Numbered from the stretch's first letter, positions 1-9,629 are shown. The stretch is 64,000 bases of DNA from UBA7957 sp965224675 (GCA_965224675.1 CBDDAA010000002.1:124001-188000), one strand, 5' to 3'. The notes: generated from the letters alone by a model not told the origin. Program-made: numbers and translations.

Positions 1-1
1 A

Positions 2-1039
2 AAATTAGACGTGAGTTTCGGCCATTTGGACGACACAACAATTCCTCCCGGGATTGGCCAGCTAACCTCATTAACAAGGCTTTACCTGAATGACTCCAAT
101 ATTAGCGGCCCCTTACCAATAGAACTCGGTCAGCTCACTTCGCTGATAGAATTGATCGCCGATGACAATCGCCTCTCAGGGACTGTACCCAGCGAGCTGG
201 GTAACCTAAGCAATCTCATCATTTTAAGGCTTTATGGCAATTTATTCACCGGGCCGATTCCTGATTCTTTATCTCAACTCACTGAATTAAAAAGCCTGGG
301 ACTGAAAAGAAATGCATTGGTTGGCATTATTCCCAGTGACTTGATTAATATGACCAAATTAGATTCAATCAGTCTTGATTGGAATGCATTACACAGTGAT
401 GACTCTTCTCTAAATACATTTATAAATCAACGTGTTGAAAATACAAATGAAAATTATGTTGATACTCAAACCATTGATGCATCAACCCGAAAAACAGAGT
501 TGGAGCTGGGAGAGTCTAAGATTCGCCTGCATTGGGATCAACGTAACACGAACCCGGAAACTGAAGGTGGGTATAATATCTATATGTCGAGCGAAGAAAA
601 CGGTGAATATCAAAAAATAAAAAGTGTAGCGATAAAACAGTCTTCTTCTACTTTAATCGAAAACTTAAGCCCATCAACCACTTATTACTTTAAGGTCAAA
701 AGCTATACCAACCCACATGCAAACCATTTTCTACCGTTTGACCTGGAAAGTAGCGGAGATTTTTACAACCCCATTGAAGTTACAACCCTGGCGGCAGGTA
801 GTGGCAATGGTAATATTGATACTACCCCAGATCAAAATCCGAATGATGGTAATGGGGATGGTAATTCAGGAGGGGATGGTGATCCGGGAGACGACGGTAA
901 CGGAAGCGCAGATTCTTCCAGTGGTGGAAGCAGCGGAGGCTGCAGCCTAAACCAAGTCCAGGAATTTGATCCAACCTTGTTACTGATAATCTTTTTATCG
1001 ATATTATTTCTCTATCGCAGAAGACGTGCCTTAATATAA
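2..1039 (+). CDS. Secreted leucine-rich-repeat / fibronectin III protein, 5' partial
   Basis: The frame is open to the window edge: codons before the first in-frame GTG (position 11) read K-L-D and continue an LRR consensus, so the real start lies outside. Visible are about four plant-like LRRs (L-T-S-L / G-x-I-P pattern, first 130 residues), then a fibronectin type III-like domain (about residues 160-262 counted from GTG 11), and a Gly/Asp/Asn-rich linker. The tail is a Ser/Gly stretch with one Cys (GGCSL), a hydrophobic helix and a final R-R-R-R cluster. That Gly-rich/TM/basic layout resembles tripartite C-terminal sorting signals (GlyGly-CTERM or MYXO-CTERM type), implying export and removal or replacement of the tail. 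Its ligand is unknown. Confidence 0.75.
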   Translation, partial: KLDVSFGHLDDTTIPPGIGQLTSLTRLYLNDSNISGPLPIELGQLTSLIELIADDNRLSGTVPSELGNLSNLIILRLYGNLFTGPIPDSLSQLTELKSLGLKRNALVGIIPSDLINMTKLDSISLDWNALHSDDSSLNTFINQRVENTNENYVDTQTIDASTRKTELELGESKIRLHWDQRNTNPETEGGYNIYMSSEENGEYQKIKSVAIKQSSSTLIENLSPSTTYYFKVKSYTNPHANHFLPFDLESSGDFYNPIEVTTLAAGSGNGNIDTTPDQNPNDGNGDGNSGGDGDPGDDGNGSADSSSGGSSGGCSLNQVQEFDPTLLLIIFLSILFLYRRRRALI

Positions 1040-1082
1040 ATAGGAATCAAATCGCATAGAATTATGTTGCTAATAACCGAAT

Positions 1083-1105
1083 CCGCTAATTCAGGCGGGT
1101 TTAGT
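1083..1105. terminator. Possible terminator between convergent genes
   Basis: CCGC (1083-1086) pairs with GCGG (1095-1098) in the short gap between the LRR gene and gatB, which converge here. The stem is short and the following T-rich run (GTTTAGTTTC) is interrupted, so this is a weak call resting mainly on position. Confidence 0.3.
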
Positions 1106-1111
1106 TTCTAT

Positions 1112-2545
1112 TCACGATTGTAATTTATCTCGCAGTAATTGATTTAGCTGGGCAGGATTGGCCTTGCCTTGTGAGGCCTTCATCACCTGACCAACAAAAT
1201 AACCTAAGAGCTTAACTTTACCTGCACGATATTGTGCCAGCTGTGACGGGTTTGCGGCGATAGCTTCATCAATCATTGCTTCAATTGCGGATGTATCCGT
1301 TATCTGCACCAGTCCTTTTTTTTCTATAATATCCTCTGCTTCGCCCTCACCATTCCACATCGCCTCAAACACCTGTTTCGCGATTTTTCCAGAGATCGTG
1401 TTATCTGCAATTTTTCTCAATAATCCGGCCAATTGATCCGGATTGACCCGGCTCTGATTTATATCGAGATTTTCTCTATTTAGTTTGCCAGATAATTCTA
1501 CTATGACCCAGTTTGCAACAAATTTTTCTGACGCACCGCTTTCATTTAACGCACGCTCAAAATAGTCCGCCAGCTCACGATCAACTGTTAATGTTGTTGC
1601 ATCATTATCCGATAACCCAAATTGCTTCATAAAACGTTGTTTTTTCCCATCTGGCAATTCCGGCAATGTTAGTTTCAATTGATCAATAAATTCCTCGCTG
1701 AGAGCTAGCGGCAACAAATCCGGATCGGGAAAATAACGATAGTCGTTAGCCTCTTCCTTTGAGCGCATAGAACGAGTTTCATCAAGATCTGAATCATATA
1801 ACCGGGTTTCCTGGGTGACTTTTCCACCTGCTTCCAGAATATCGATCTGCCGGTTAATTTCGAAATTAATGGCGCGCTCCAGAAATCGAAAAGAGTTAAC
1901 ATTTTTCACTTCAGCACGCGTCCCGAGGTCATCACCTTTATAACGCACTGAAACATTAGCATCGCATCGAAAGGATCCTTCTTGCATGTTGCCATCGCAA
2001 ATCTCTATATAACGCACGATGGAATGAATTTTCCTGGCATAGGCAACCGCTTCTTTTGCAGAATTCATGTCAGGCTCGGAAACTATCTCCAATAGTGGTG
2101 TACCAGCGCGGTTTAAGTCTATCCCGCTTGAATCTTGAAAATCCTCGTGTAACGATTTTCCTGCATCTTCTTCCAGATGTGCGCGTGTAATTTCAACGAG
2201 CTTGGAACTACCATCTTCGCGCATAATTTCGATACTCCCACGACCAACAATAGGCAGTTCCATCTGTGAGATCTGATAACCTTTGGGAAGATCTGGATAG
2301 AAGTAATTTTTACGTGCAAATACTGACTGCTGAGCTATCTCACAACCTGTGGCCAAACCAAATTTAACAGCCATTTTCACAACATTTTCGTTCAAAACAG
2401 GTAAAACGCCAGGCAATCCTAAATCTACCGCATTGGCCTGTGAATTGGGGGCGGCTCCAAATGCAGTGCTAGATCCAGAAAAAATTTTACTCTGACTTGA
2501 AAGCTGAGCATGTATTTCCAACCCAATTACGGCTTCCCACTGCAT
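1112..2545 (-). CDS. gatB: Asp-tRNA(Asn)/Glu-tRNA(Gln) amidotransferase subunit B
   Basis: GatB is the kinase/tRNA-binding subunit of GatCAB. It activates mischarged Glu-tRNA(Gln) or Asp-tRNA(Asn) and receives ammonia from GatA. The 477-residue length is normal. The N-terminus (W-E-A-V-I-G-L-E-I-H-A-Q-L) and the segment R-L-Y-D-S-D-L-D-E-T-R-S-M-R-S-K-E, followed by D-Y-R-Y-F-P-D-P-D, are hallmark GatB motifs. The tail domain has the YqeY-like helical ending (G-x-V-M-K-A-S-Q-G-K-A-N-P). It lies 10 bp downstream of gatA on the same strand, so the two are co-transcribed. Confidence 0.97.
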   Translation of the reverse strand: MQWEAVIGLEIHAQLSSQSKIFSGSSTAFGAAPNSQANAVDLGLPGVLPVLNENVVKMAVKFGLATGCEIAQQSVFARKNYFYPDLPKGYQISQMELPIVGRGSIEIMREDGSSKLVEITRAHLEEDAGKSLHEDFQDSSGIDLNRAGTPLLEIVSEPDMNSAKEAVAYARKIHSIVRYIEICDGNMQEGSFRCDANVSVRYKGDDLGTRAEVKNVNSFRFLERAINFEINRQIDILEAGGKVTQETRLYDSDLDETRSMRSKEEANDYRYFPDPDLLPLALSEEFIDQLKLTLPELPDGKKQRFMKQFGLSDNDATTLTVDRELADYFERALNESGASEKFVANWVIVELSGKLNRENLDINQSRVNPDQLAGLLRKIADNTISGKIAKQVFEAMWNGEGEAEDIIEKKGLVQITDTSAIEAMIDEAIAANPSQLAQYRAGKVKLLGYFVGQVMKASQGKANPAQLNQLLRDKLQS

Positions 2546-2555
2546 AGCTGATCCT

Positions 2556-4010
2556 CTACTGAAAGTTAACTGGAGACTGGATGTGCCAATCTGTCACTTG
2601 CTGATATTGATGCCCGATATTCAGCAATTTTGCCTCAGTAAAATAGTCGGAAACAAGCTGTATACCGACAGGCATACCGCCACTGAAGCCACAAGGCAAA
2701 GATATGCCCGGCAAACCTGCCAGATTAGCTGTAATCGTGTAAATATCGTTTAAATACATGGCGATCGGGTCATCAATTTTAGAACCAATCTTAAATGCCG
2801 TAGTAGGCGTGGTCGGCCCGGCAATAACATCCACTTCCTCAAAAGCCTGTTGAAATTCATCACTGATGAGCCGGCGAATACGCTGCGCCTTTAAATAATA
2901 CGCATCGTAATACCCTGCAGACAGGGCATAGGTGCCAACTAAAATTCTCCTTTTAACTTCCTCTCCAAATCCCTCTCCTCTTGAACGCTTGTAAAGATCT
3001 TCCAAATCAGCCGGATCTTCACATCTATAACCAAATCGAACACCGTCGAAGCGGGACAAATTAGAAGAACACTCCGCAGGTGCAACAATATAGTAAGCAG
3101 GGATACCAAGAACCTGTTTTGGTAATGAGATATCTTTAATTACTGCACCCAGTTTTTCTAACTCTGTAACGGCAGACAATACCTTCCCTGCCACATCAGC
3201 ATCCAGACCATCACTAAAGTACTCCTTAGGTATACCTATTCTAATTCCGTCGATTTTATTATTTAATGTTGTCGAATAGTCTGGGACAGATCTATCCAGA
3301 CTTGTAGAGTCTTTTTCATCAAATCCTGACATCACTTGCAATAACAGGCTGCAGTCTTCAGCACTTTTTGCCAAGGGTCCAGCTTGATCGAGACTTGATG
3401 CGAATGCGACCATCCCATATCGTGATACCCGGCCATAGGTCGGCTTTATCCCCGTCACCCCACAAAAAGCAGCTGGTTGCCTAATAGAACCACCAGTATC
3501 TGTTCCGGTCGCACAAGGTGTCAATCCAGCGGAGACCACGGCGGCACTACCTCCCGATGAACCACCTGGAACGTGTTGAGAATTCCATGGATTCACGACT
3601 GGACCATAAAAACTATTCTCATTAGATGACCCCATAGCAAACTCATCCATGTTGGCTTTACCCAGACACACAATACCCGCCTCTTTTAACCGTTTTACAA
3701 CAGTAGCGTCATAGGGAGCGATAAAGTTGTCGAGCATACGTGAACCACAACTTGTCTTAAGACCATCGGTACAAAAAATATCTTTATGAACCAGGGGGAT
3801 ACCAGTCAATGCATTTACCTTTGCAGCAATGCGATCATCATCTGCCTCTTGTGCGGCTTGCAGAGCCCCCGGTTCATCGACTGTAATCATGGCATTAAGC
3901 TGAGAATTATACTTTGCAATTCTAGTAAGAAAATATTCTGTCAGCTCTACGCTGCTGAACTCACCACTGACCAACATGGCGCTGAGATCTACTATTGTTT
4001 TATTATGCAT
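2556..4010 (-). CDS. gatA: Asp-tRNA(Asn)/Glu-tRNA(Gln) amidotransferase subunit A
   Basis: Amidase-signature subunit that hydrolyses glutamine and channels ammonia to GatB. Length 484 residues, normal for the family. The Ser-cisSer-Lys triad is readable: Lys in V-H-K-D-I-F, cis-Ser in G-S-S-G-G-S, and nucleophile Ser in D-T-G-G-S-I-R-Q-P. It is followed by gatB after 10 bp. Unusually, gatC is not immediately upstream: a fadL-type gene and a transcription terminator (4183-4217) lie between, so gatA probably has its own promoter in about 4011-4180. The ribosome site is weak (GGATTC about 8 nt before ATG). Confidence 0.97.
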   Translation of the reverse strand: MHNKTIVDLSAMLVSGEFSSVELTEYFLTRIAKYNSQLNAMITVDEPGALQAAQEADDDRIAAKVNALTGIPLVHKDIFCTDGLKTSCGSRMLDNFIAPYDATVVKRLKEAGIVCLGKANMDEFAMGSSNENSFYGPVVNPWNSQHVPGGSSGGSAAVVSAGLTPCATGTDTGGSIRQPAAFCGVTGIKPTYGRVSRYGMVAFASSLDQAGPLAKSAEDCSLLLQVMSGFDEKDSTSLDRSVPDYSTTLNNKIDGIRIGIPKEYFSDGLDADVAGKVLSAVTELEKLGAVIKDISLPKQVLGIPAYYIVAPAECSSNLSRFDGVRFGYRCEDPADLEDLYKRSRGEGFGEEVKRRILVGTYALSAGYYDAYYLKAQRIRRLISDEFQQAFEEVDVIAGPTTPTTAFKIGSKIDDPIAMYLNDIYTITANLAGLPGISLPCGFSGGMPVGIQLVSDYFTEAKLLNIGHQYQQVTDWHIQSPVNFQ

Positions 4011-4182
4011 TTTTCTGAATCCAGTTCAGGAAAAACCTGGGAAGTGTCGAATTTAGATATTTTAGCGAAAAAAAGCCTTCCAGGATCTATTTTATTGTTC
4101 AACGGTCAATGCAATGAACGTTCTGAATGACAGGGATATTTTTTTATTATATAAATTCAAGGCTGTTTATATTGAATATTAG

Positions 4183-4217
4183 TGCAAAAAAATTGCCGGG
4201 TATAGACCCGGCAATTT
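4183..4217 (-). terminator. Intrinsic terminator of the fadL-type gene
   Basis: A perfect 12-bp stem, AAATTGCCGGGT (4190-4201) with ACCCGGCAATTT (4206-4217), has a 4-nt loop. Read on the minus strand it is followed at once by TTTTTTGC. It sits about 90 bp past the stop of the fadL-type gene and would isolate gatAB from read-through. Confidence 0.85.
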
Positions 4218-4305
4218 CATCGTAAGATTTACAGCCCCGTATCAGGAACCATACGGTCGTGGAAGTCGTCAATAATTGCGCTCTATCCCACCCCGCTTTT
4301 TATTG

Positions 4306-5727
4306 CTAAAATTTGATCGCATAGCTAGCTTCTAGCTCGAATTGTTCCATTTCAATTTCGACGGTTTGTGAAGGGTCGAATGTATGCGATCCTTCAACAC
4401 TGTTTTTGAATGCAACCATACCCGCGAAAGTGAGCTCGTGATTTCCGTGCGCCTTGGTAAATCCAAACGTGAAATGATCCTCGACAACAGCAGGAGCAAA
4501 AGTATTTAACGTAACCTGATCATCCGGAATGGGTTGATCGGCATGACTAAAACCCAGGCGCCAGATCACATCCTCAACACTGGCAACAGAAAACTCCCAT
4601 CCGAGTTTTATCACGGTCATATCATCCCAGCCAAAACCAGCGCCACTCGATGCACCAAAACAACCAGGACCAGCTCCATTGGGTCCAGCTGGGTCAAAAG
4701 GTTGTGGTTGGCAACCAGGATTGAAGAGATTGCCTATTGGATTAGAAATCGAAGCTACATCAGAATAGTTAATCTGCTGTACGTCCAAAACAACCCGGTG
4801 TGAATCATTGACTTTATAGTTCAGGCCCACCGTCCAGGTAGATGGAATATCAAAATCTCCTTCTTCCGCAAATAGACCTTTATATTCATCAAATTCACTC
4901 ATTGCCATTTTAGATTGATAACTCGCACCAACCGTAAAACTGGGCGACACATCAAATATACCACCGATTTTTATACCTGCACCGGTCGAGGTTGATTTGC
5001 CGTTACGGCTAAGATCTTGGGGGCTGGCGCTAAATTGTGCAAAAGCGCCGATACCTTTAGCCTCAAATACTTGATATGCCAAAATGGGGCTCACTCCCCA
5101 CGACAAGTTTCCTGAATTCATGGCAAATGTGGGCGCAATAAACAATTGAGAAAGGCTTATACCTGATTTCCCGTTACAAAAAAGACCCGTCTGAGTGCCA
5201 ACGGGAAACGTCTGTCCGGCGTTAGGTCCACTAAGGAATCCACTCGTACAAAACGCAGCATTCTCGAAGGTATCATAATTGGAGTTCATGCCTCCATTTC
5301 CATAAACACTTACCCCCACTGACATATCGGGATTAAGCATCTTGTTATAACCAAAGTGTGGAACAAGAAAATCCTTGGATGCACTTTTATATCTTCCGGG
5401 GCGCAGTGGAAATGTGTCAGGAAGTGTATTTCCATCCTGATCGGGTGGTGGATTTGTTGGATTACCACTAACTTTCACTGATCTATCCGGGTGAAATTGT
5501 GCAGCACCAAAGTCCACTCGGCTACCGACTCTGGCCATACCCGCAGGGTTAGTGGCAGCAGCCATTGAGTCCTGTGCCCAAGCGGCTCCAGCTCCGGCAA
5601 GACCCTTTGATTTAGTACCGTAGCCATGGGCAAAATAGCCATTGGTCGCTTGTACACTACCCACAATAAACAAAGATGATATTGCGGTGGCTATTTGAAG
5701 CGTTTTTTTGCTAAAGCAATCCGACAT
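4306..5727 (-). CDS. OmpP1/FadL/TodX-family outer-membrane transporter
   Basis: Outer-membrane beta-barrel of the FadL family, which moves long-chain fatty acids or other hydrophobic compounds through the outer membrane. 473 residues. A signal peptide (about residues 1-27) precedes the mature start A-T-N-G-Y-F-A-H-G-Y-G. The next stretch is the family-diagnostic plug region G-L-A-G-A-G-A-A-W-A-Q-D and A-A-T-N-P-A-G-M. The C-terminus ends S-Y-A-I-K-F, with the terminal Phe expected for BAM insertion. ATG 5727 has a clean GGAGG 8 nt upstream. It has its own terminator and splits gatC from gatAB. The substrate cannot be told from sequence. Confidence 0.9.
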   Translation of the reverse strand: MSDCFSKKTLQIATAISSLFIVGSVQATNGYFAHGYGTKSKGLAGAGAAWAQDSMAAATNPAGMARVGSRVDFGAAQFHPDRSVKVSGNPTNPPPDQDGNTLPDTFPLRPGRYKSASKDFLVPHFGYNKMLNPDMSVGVSVYGNGGMNSNYDTFENAAFCTSGFLSGPNAGQTFPVGTQTGLFCNGKSGISLSQLFIAPTFAMNSGNLSWGVSPILAYQVFEAKGIGAFAQFSASPQDLSRNGKSTSTGAGIKIGGIFDVSPSFTVGASYQSKMAMSEFDEYKGLFAEEGDFDIPSTWTVGLNYKVNDSHRVVLDVQQINYSDVASISNPIGNLFNPGCQPQPFDPAGPNGAGPGCFGASSGAGFGWDDMTVIKLGWEFSVASVEDVIWRLGFSHADQPIPDDQVTLNTFAPAVVEDHFTFGFTKAHGNHELTFAGMVAFKNSVEGSHTFDPSQTVEIEMEQFELEASYAIKF

Positions 5728-6287
5728 GAATTATCCTCCGACAGATAAGTATATATATCAGGTAATTACTAGTGAAATCAGGGCGGATAAAAAATCCGCT
5801 ATAATGATAATTTTCTATTTCATACTGAATTTTCTACAAATTTATTTCTACCGCTCTTCCATCAGTATCAATTAATTCTGAGGCAACCTTGCTACGATGT
5901 AGTTTGCTTTATCATAAACACAGCAACAGAGTCACAGCGATTAATATCCATAAATTTTCGCATAGCTAACAATCTAATCACAGCTGGATCGGCGACACTA
6001 TAGTCTTTAAGGGTGAGGTGTTGTACTCCTCAGAGATAAAGAAATCGTCTTGATAGCGTGTACAGTGGATTGGATAATAAAAAATTCTGCATCCAATAGC
6101 TTAAGTTAAGCTATTTATAAAATTTGGCGCCTACACCTTGTCCCCTTTGAATATTTATTTTATGGTGACATCTTTAGAGAATTTTACAAACCCAGACAAC
6201 TGCAGTGTCTTAATATTAGAGGCCTTCCTTAATTAATTTAACCGCCCTGTTGCGCCTGAAAAAACGCCAAACATTAAGAACTGCTAG
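5728..6287. other. 560-bp gap between gatC and the fadL-type gene
   Basis: No convincing ORF. Two overlapping hairpins are visible: ATTGGAT (6069-6075) with ATCCAAT (6091-6097), and AATAGCTTA (6095-6103) with TAAGCTATT (6107-6115). They share three bases, so they compete. A further short stem, GCGGAT/ATCCGC at 5783-5799, lies near the fadL start. These may be the gatC 3' end and fadL leader control, but no U-run terminator is clear. Confidence 0.4.
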
Positions 6288-6575
6288 TCAATCTATTACT
6301 TTTGGCACAATGTACAAACCGTTTTCTACTGCCGGGGCAATTGATTGGAATTTTTTGTGTTCATCAGATTCTGTTACATTATCACTACGTAAACGTTGCT
6401 TGGCATTTAACGGATGAGCCATCGGCTCTACATTGCTTATGTCAACTGAGTCCATTTGCTCCGCAAGATGCAGTATATTGGCTAAATTATTAGCGTATTC
6501 AGAAAGTTTTTCTTTTTCTACCGCTATTCGTGCTAAATGGGCAATTGATATTACGTCCTCTTCTCCAAGTGCCAT
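6288..6575 (-). CDS. gatC: Asp-tRNA(Asn)/Glu-tRNA(Gln) amidotransferase subunit C
   Basis: Small stabilising subunit that wraps around GatA/GatB. I start it at ATG 6575 (M-A-L-G-E-E-D-V) because that gives the family-normal 95 residues and has a GAGAGAG purine run about 7 nt upstream; the longer frame to 6683 adds 36 non-family residues. Motifs: I-x-H-L-A-R-I-A-V near the N-terminus, V-D-I-S-N-V-E-P-M-A-H-P in the middle, and E-N-G-L-Y-I-V-P-K-V at the end. It is divergent from mreB, a common gammaproteobacterial arrangement, but is cut off from gatAB by about 2.3 kb. Confidence 0.95.
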   Translation of the reverse strand: MALGEEDVISIAHLARIAVEKEKLSEYANNLANILHLAEQMDSVDISNVEPMAHPLNAKQRLRSDNVTESDEHKKFQSIAPAVENGLYIVPKVID

Positions 6576-6881
6576 AAAAACTCTCTCTCGGTTACAGTGA
6601 TAATGGAATGCTGACGGCTTCAGTAGCAAAGTATATCCTGTTCTCACGCTACCTTGAAATATAAACGGATTCTGTCCTATCAATTACAAAAACATTAGAC
6701 GTTGTAAAACAAAATCTACACTTATTCTCAATTCTTGGCCTGATAATTGATTTAATCTATATTGTATCAACGTAGCGATGTGAGTGGTAACATTGCTTGT
6801 TGACTTATCATTCAGCATTGAAAGGGAACCTCTGATGAAGTCCACTGGAACACCCCTATGTAACACATGTGAATCCACACT

Positions 6882-7931
6882 ATGCTTTTAAAACGTCTAC
6901 GCGGCTTATTTTCCACCGACCTATCAATTGACCTTGGAACTGCAAACACCCTTATTTATGTAAGAGGTCGTGGAATAGTTCTGGACGAACCGTCTGCTGT
7001 AGCTATACGCACTGATTTGGGCCATAACGGCTCACGCCGAATTGAAGCTTATGGCCTTGAAGCAAAGCGTATGGTTGGTAGGACACCACAGCATATCAAG
7101 GCAACCCGGCCACTGCGAGACGGTGTTATTGCTGATTTTAATATCACCGAAAAAATGCTCCAACACTTTATTAAAAAAGTTCATGACGCCCGGTTTTTCA
7201 TGCCCAGCCCCAGAGTACTTGTCTGCGTCCCCTGTGGCGCCACCCAGGTTGAACGAAGGGCAATCAAGGAATCAGCAATGGGTGCTGGGGCTCGCCAGGT
7301 ATTTCTGATTGAAGAACCTATGGCAGCGGCTATTGGTGCTGGTATGCCGGTAGACGAGCCACATGGTTCCATGGTCCTGGACATTGGCGGTGGCACATCA
7401 GAAGTTGCTGTGCTTTCGTTAAATGGCATTGTTTATTCTGCATCTGTACGCATTGGTGGTGACCGTTTTGATGAAGCTATTATTACCTATGTTCGACGTA
7501 ACTATGGCTCTTTAATCGGTGAGGCAACTGCTGAGAAAATTAAACATGAGATTGGTTCCGCCTATCCAGGCAAAGAGTTAAGAGAAATGGAGGTCAAGGG
7601 GCGTAATCTGGCGGAGGGTGTGCCTCGTTCATTTACGCTTAACAGTAATGAAATTCTGGAAGCATTACAAGAACCGTTGTTTGGTATTGTCGCCGCTGTA
7701 AAAAAAGCACTTGAGCAAACGCCACCGGAATTGGGGGCTGATGTTGCTGACCGGGGAATAATACTTACGGGTGGCGGAGCATTGTTAAAAGACATAGATC
7801 GTCTGATTATGGAAGAGACAGGATTACCCGTGTTGATCGCGGAAGATCCACTAACCTGCGTCACTCGTGGTGGAGGGCGCATATTGGAATTGATGGATGA
7901 GCATGGACGCGACTTTTTCACAATTGATTAA
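6882..7931 (+). CDS. mreB: Rod-shape actin homologue MreB
   Basis: Cytoplasmic actin-like ATPase that forms membrane-associated filaments guiding lateral cell-wall synthesis. 349 residues. Phosphate-1 motif D-L-G-T-A-N-T-L-I-Y near residue 18, phosphate-2 L-D-I-G-G-G-T-S-E, and adenosine motif I-L-T-G-G-G-A-L-L are all present. First gene of mreB-mreC-mreD-slyX, with 17 bp to mreC. The presence of the operon implies a rod-shaped cell. The divergent promoter region shared with gatC is 6576-6881. Confidence 0.98.
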   Translation: MLLKRLRGLFSTDLSIDLGTANTLIYVRGRGIVLDEPSAVAIRTDLGHNGSRRIEAYGLEAKRMVGRTPQHIKATRPLRDGVIADFNITEKMLQHFIKKVHDARFFMPSPRVLVCVPCGATQVERRAIKESAMGAGARQVFLIEEPMAAAIGAGMPVDEPHGSMVLDIGGGTSEVAVLSLNGIVYSASVRIGGDRFDEAIITYVRRNYGSLIGEATAEKIKHEIGSAYPGKELREMEVKGRNLAEGVPRSFTLNSNEILEALQEPLFGIVAAVKKALEQTPPELGADVADRGIILTGGGALLKDIDRLIMEETGLPVLIAEDPLTCVTRGGGRILELMDEHGRDFFTID

Positions 7932-7948
7932 GCGAGACATCTTCTAAG

Positions 7949-8851
7949 ATGAAACCCATTTTTCAGCGATCACCAACACTGACTATTCGGTTGGTCATAT
8001 TCAGTACAATATCCGTAGTATTGATGACACTGGAAACTCGTGATGACAATATCAAACAATTCAGAGATCAGCTCAGTCAATGGGTTTACCCCTTACAATA
8101 TATTGTCAACCTGCCAGCACAAACCATTGGTTGGGCAGAGCGCTCTCTTGCCTCCAGAAGCCACCTGATCTCTGAAAACGGTGCCTTGCGTAATTCACAG
8201 CTGATATTGCAATCTAAACTGCAAAAACTGGAACTTTTGGAGGCTGAAAATGAGCGACTGCAGCATCTCCTGCAATCCGCAAAACGCGTTAAGCAAAGGG
8301 TTCTGATAGCCGAAATGCTGGCAGTGGATATGGATCCTTACAGACAAAACATACTGATTGATAAAGGCAGCAAACACGGCGTTTATAGCGGACAACCCAT
8401 TATTGACGCACATGGCGTTATGGGCCAGATAATTCAGGTATCACGCTACTCATCTATCGCACTACTTGTGTCCGATCCCAGCCACTCCATCCCTGTGCGG
8501 GTAGTGCGAAATGGTCTGCGATCTATTGCAACTGGATTGGGTCAGGCCGATCAAATAAAACTTAACTACATACCTGGCAATGGTGACATTGAGGTTGGTG
8601 ATAAGCTGGTTTCATCCGGATTAGGTGGTCGTTTTCCGATTGATTTTCCAGTTGCAACTGTGTCTCGCATCAAACGATCCACAGGTGATCCTTTTGCGAC
8701 AGTTTATGCAGCTCCTGCTGCAGAGCTCGACCGAAGCCATGAGATTTTATTAGTCTGGCAGGAAACACGGCCAAGTGCAGAAACCGCTGACTTTGAAGTG
8801 GGAAGCTATAGTCAGTCTCGGTTATTATCGAATCAATTCGCATTACAATAA
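7949..8851 (+). CDS. mreC: Rod-shape-determining protein MreC
   Basis: Bitopic inner-membrane protein whose periplasmic part contacts PBP2/RodA in the elongasome. 300 residues: one N-terminal transmembrane helix (about residues 10-28), a coiled coil (about 65-112, rich in L-Q-K-L-E-L-L-E-A-E-N), then the paired beta-barrel domain with D-K-G-S-K-H-G-V-Y-S-G-Q-P and V-S-D-P-S-H-S-I-P-V-R. It follows mreB by 17 bp and precedes mreD by 23 bp. Confidence 0.97.
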   Translation: MKPIFQRSPTLTIRLVIFSTISVVLMTLETRDDNIKQFRDQLSQWVYPLQYIVNLPAQTIGWAERSLASRSHLISENGALRNSQLILQSKLQKLELLEAENERLQHLLQSAKRVKQRVLIAEMLAVDMDPYRQNILIDKGSKHGVYSGQPIIDAHGVMGQIIQVSRYSSIALLVSDPSHSIPVRVVRNGLRSIATGLGQADQIKLNYIPGNGDIEVGDKLVSSGLGGRFPIDFPVATVSRIKRSTGDPFATVYAAPAAELDRSHEILLVWQETRPSAETADFEVGSYSQSRLLSNQFALQ

Positions 8852-8874
8852 TAAACGTTGGTATAAGTCAAGTT

Positions 8875-9366
8875 ATGGCAATTCTACATATGCGCAATTT
8901 TTGGATTATTCCACTATCTGTGTTACTTGCATTGATGTTAACAATAATCCCTTTACCGGATTGGGCTGTACACATTCGGCCCGATTGGGTTGCACTGTTA
9001 GTCATATTCTGGAGCATTGTTCTACCACGCGCATTTAGCATAGGCACTGCATGGATGGTCGGACTGCTACAAGATGTACTAATGGCAACTCCGCTCGGGC
9101 AAAATGCACTGGGTTTAGTAATTCTGGTATACATTACCTCACGAATGCATCAGCAGTTTCTCACCGCACCATTAATCCAGCAGGCATTTTTTGTAAGCTC
9201 ATTGCTACTATTAAAACAGTTGTTATCAATCTGGATCAACGGCATGACCGGACACTTGCCTAATAATCTTATCCTATACTTCATACCTTCTATGATCGCT
9301 TTATTACTATGGCCGTGGTTGTTTATTGTTATGCGAGATATTGGTAGGCAGCACCGGCTATTTTGA
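8875..9366 (+). CDS. mreD: Rod-shape-determining protein MreD
   Basis: Multi-spanning inner-membrane partner of MreC. 163 residues with about five hydrophobic segments. The conserved R-P-D-W-V-A-L-L-V near residue 40, followed by G-L-L-Q-D-V-L, is the MreD signature. Start ATG 8875 has no strong ribosome site, suggesting translational coupling to mreC. Confidence 0.95.
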   Translation: MAILHMRNFWIIPLSVLLALMLTIIPLPDWAVHIRPDWVALLVIFWSIVLPRAFSIGTAWMVGLLQDVLMATPLGQNALGLVILVYITSRMHQQFLTAPLIQQAFFVSSLLLLKQLLSIWINGMTGHLPNNLILYFIPSMIALLLWPWLFIVMRDIGRQHRLF

Positions 9367-9425
9367 TGAATACTGATGATTGTAACTGCCTGATAACATA
9401 TTTATGTGCTGTATTGGAGTATTAA

Positions 9426-9629
9426 GTGGAATCACGAATCCATGCACTTGAGATTAAAATAATGGAGCTTGAAATCTCAGTTGAAGATCTCAACGACGTA
9501 ATCGTACGCCAGTATATGATCATCGAACAATTGCAGAGCGTTCAAAAACAGCTAACATATCGGCTCAATTCTCTGGCATCAACAGCCGCCGAAGACAACA
9601 TTAACGAACCGCCTCCTCCTCATTATTAG
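9426..9629 (+). CDS. slyX: SlyX family protein
   Basis: 67-residue, almost entirely coiled-coil protein ending in the SlyX-diagnostic tail P-P-P-P-H-Y. The first half (E-S-R-I-H-A-L-E-I-K-I-M-E-L-E) matches the family pattern. The start is GTG at 9426. Molecular function is not established for the family. Co-oriented 59 bp behind mreD, probably the last gene of that operon. Confidence 0.85.
   Translation: MESRIHALEIKIMELEISVEDLNDVIVRQYMIIEQLQSVQKQLTYRLNSLASTAAEDNINEPPPPHY

Noticed and set aside
3786..4130. 114-codon forward ORF opposite the gatA start
   Set aside because: It is antisense to the conserved GatA N-terminus and has no recognisable domain.
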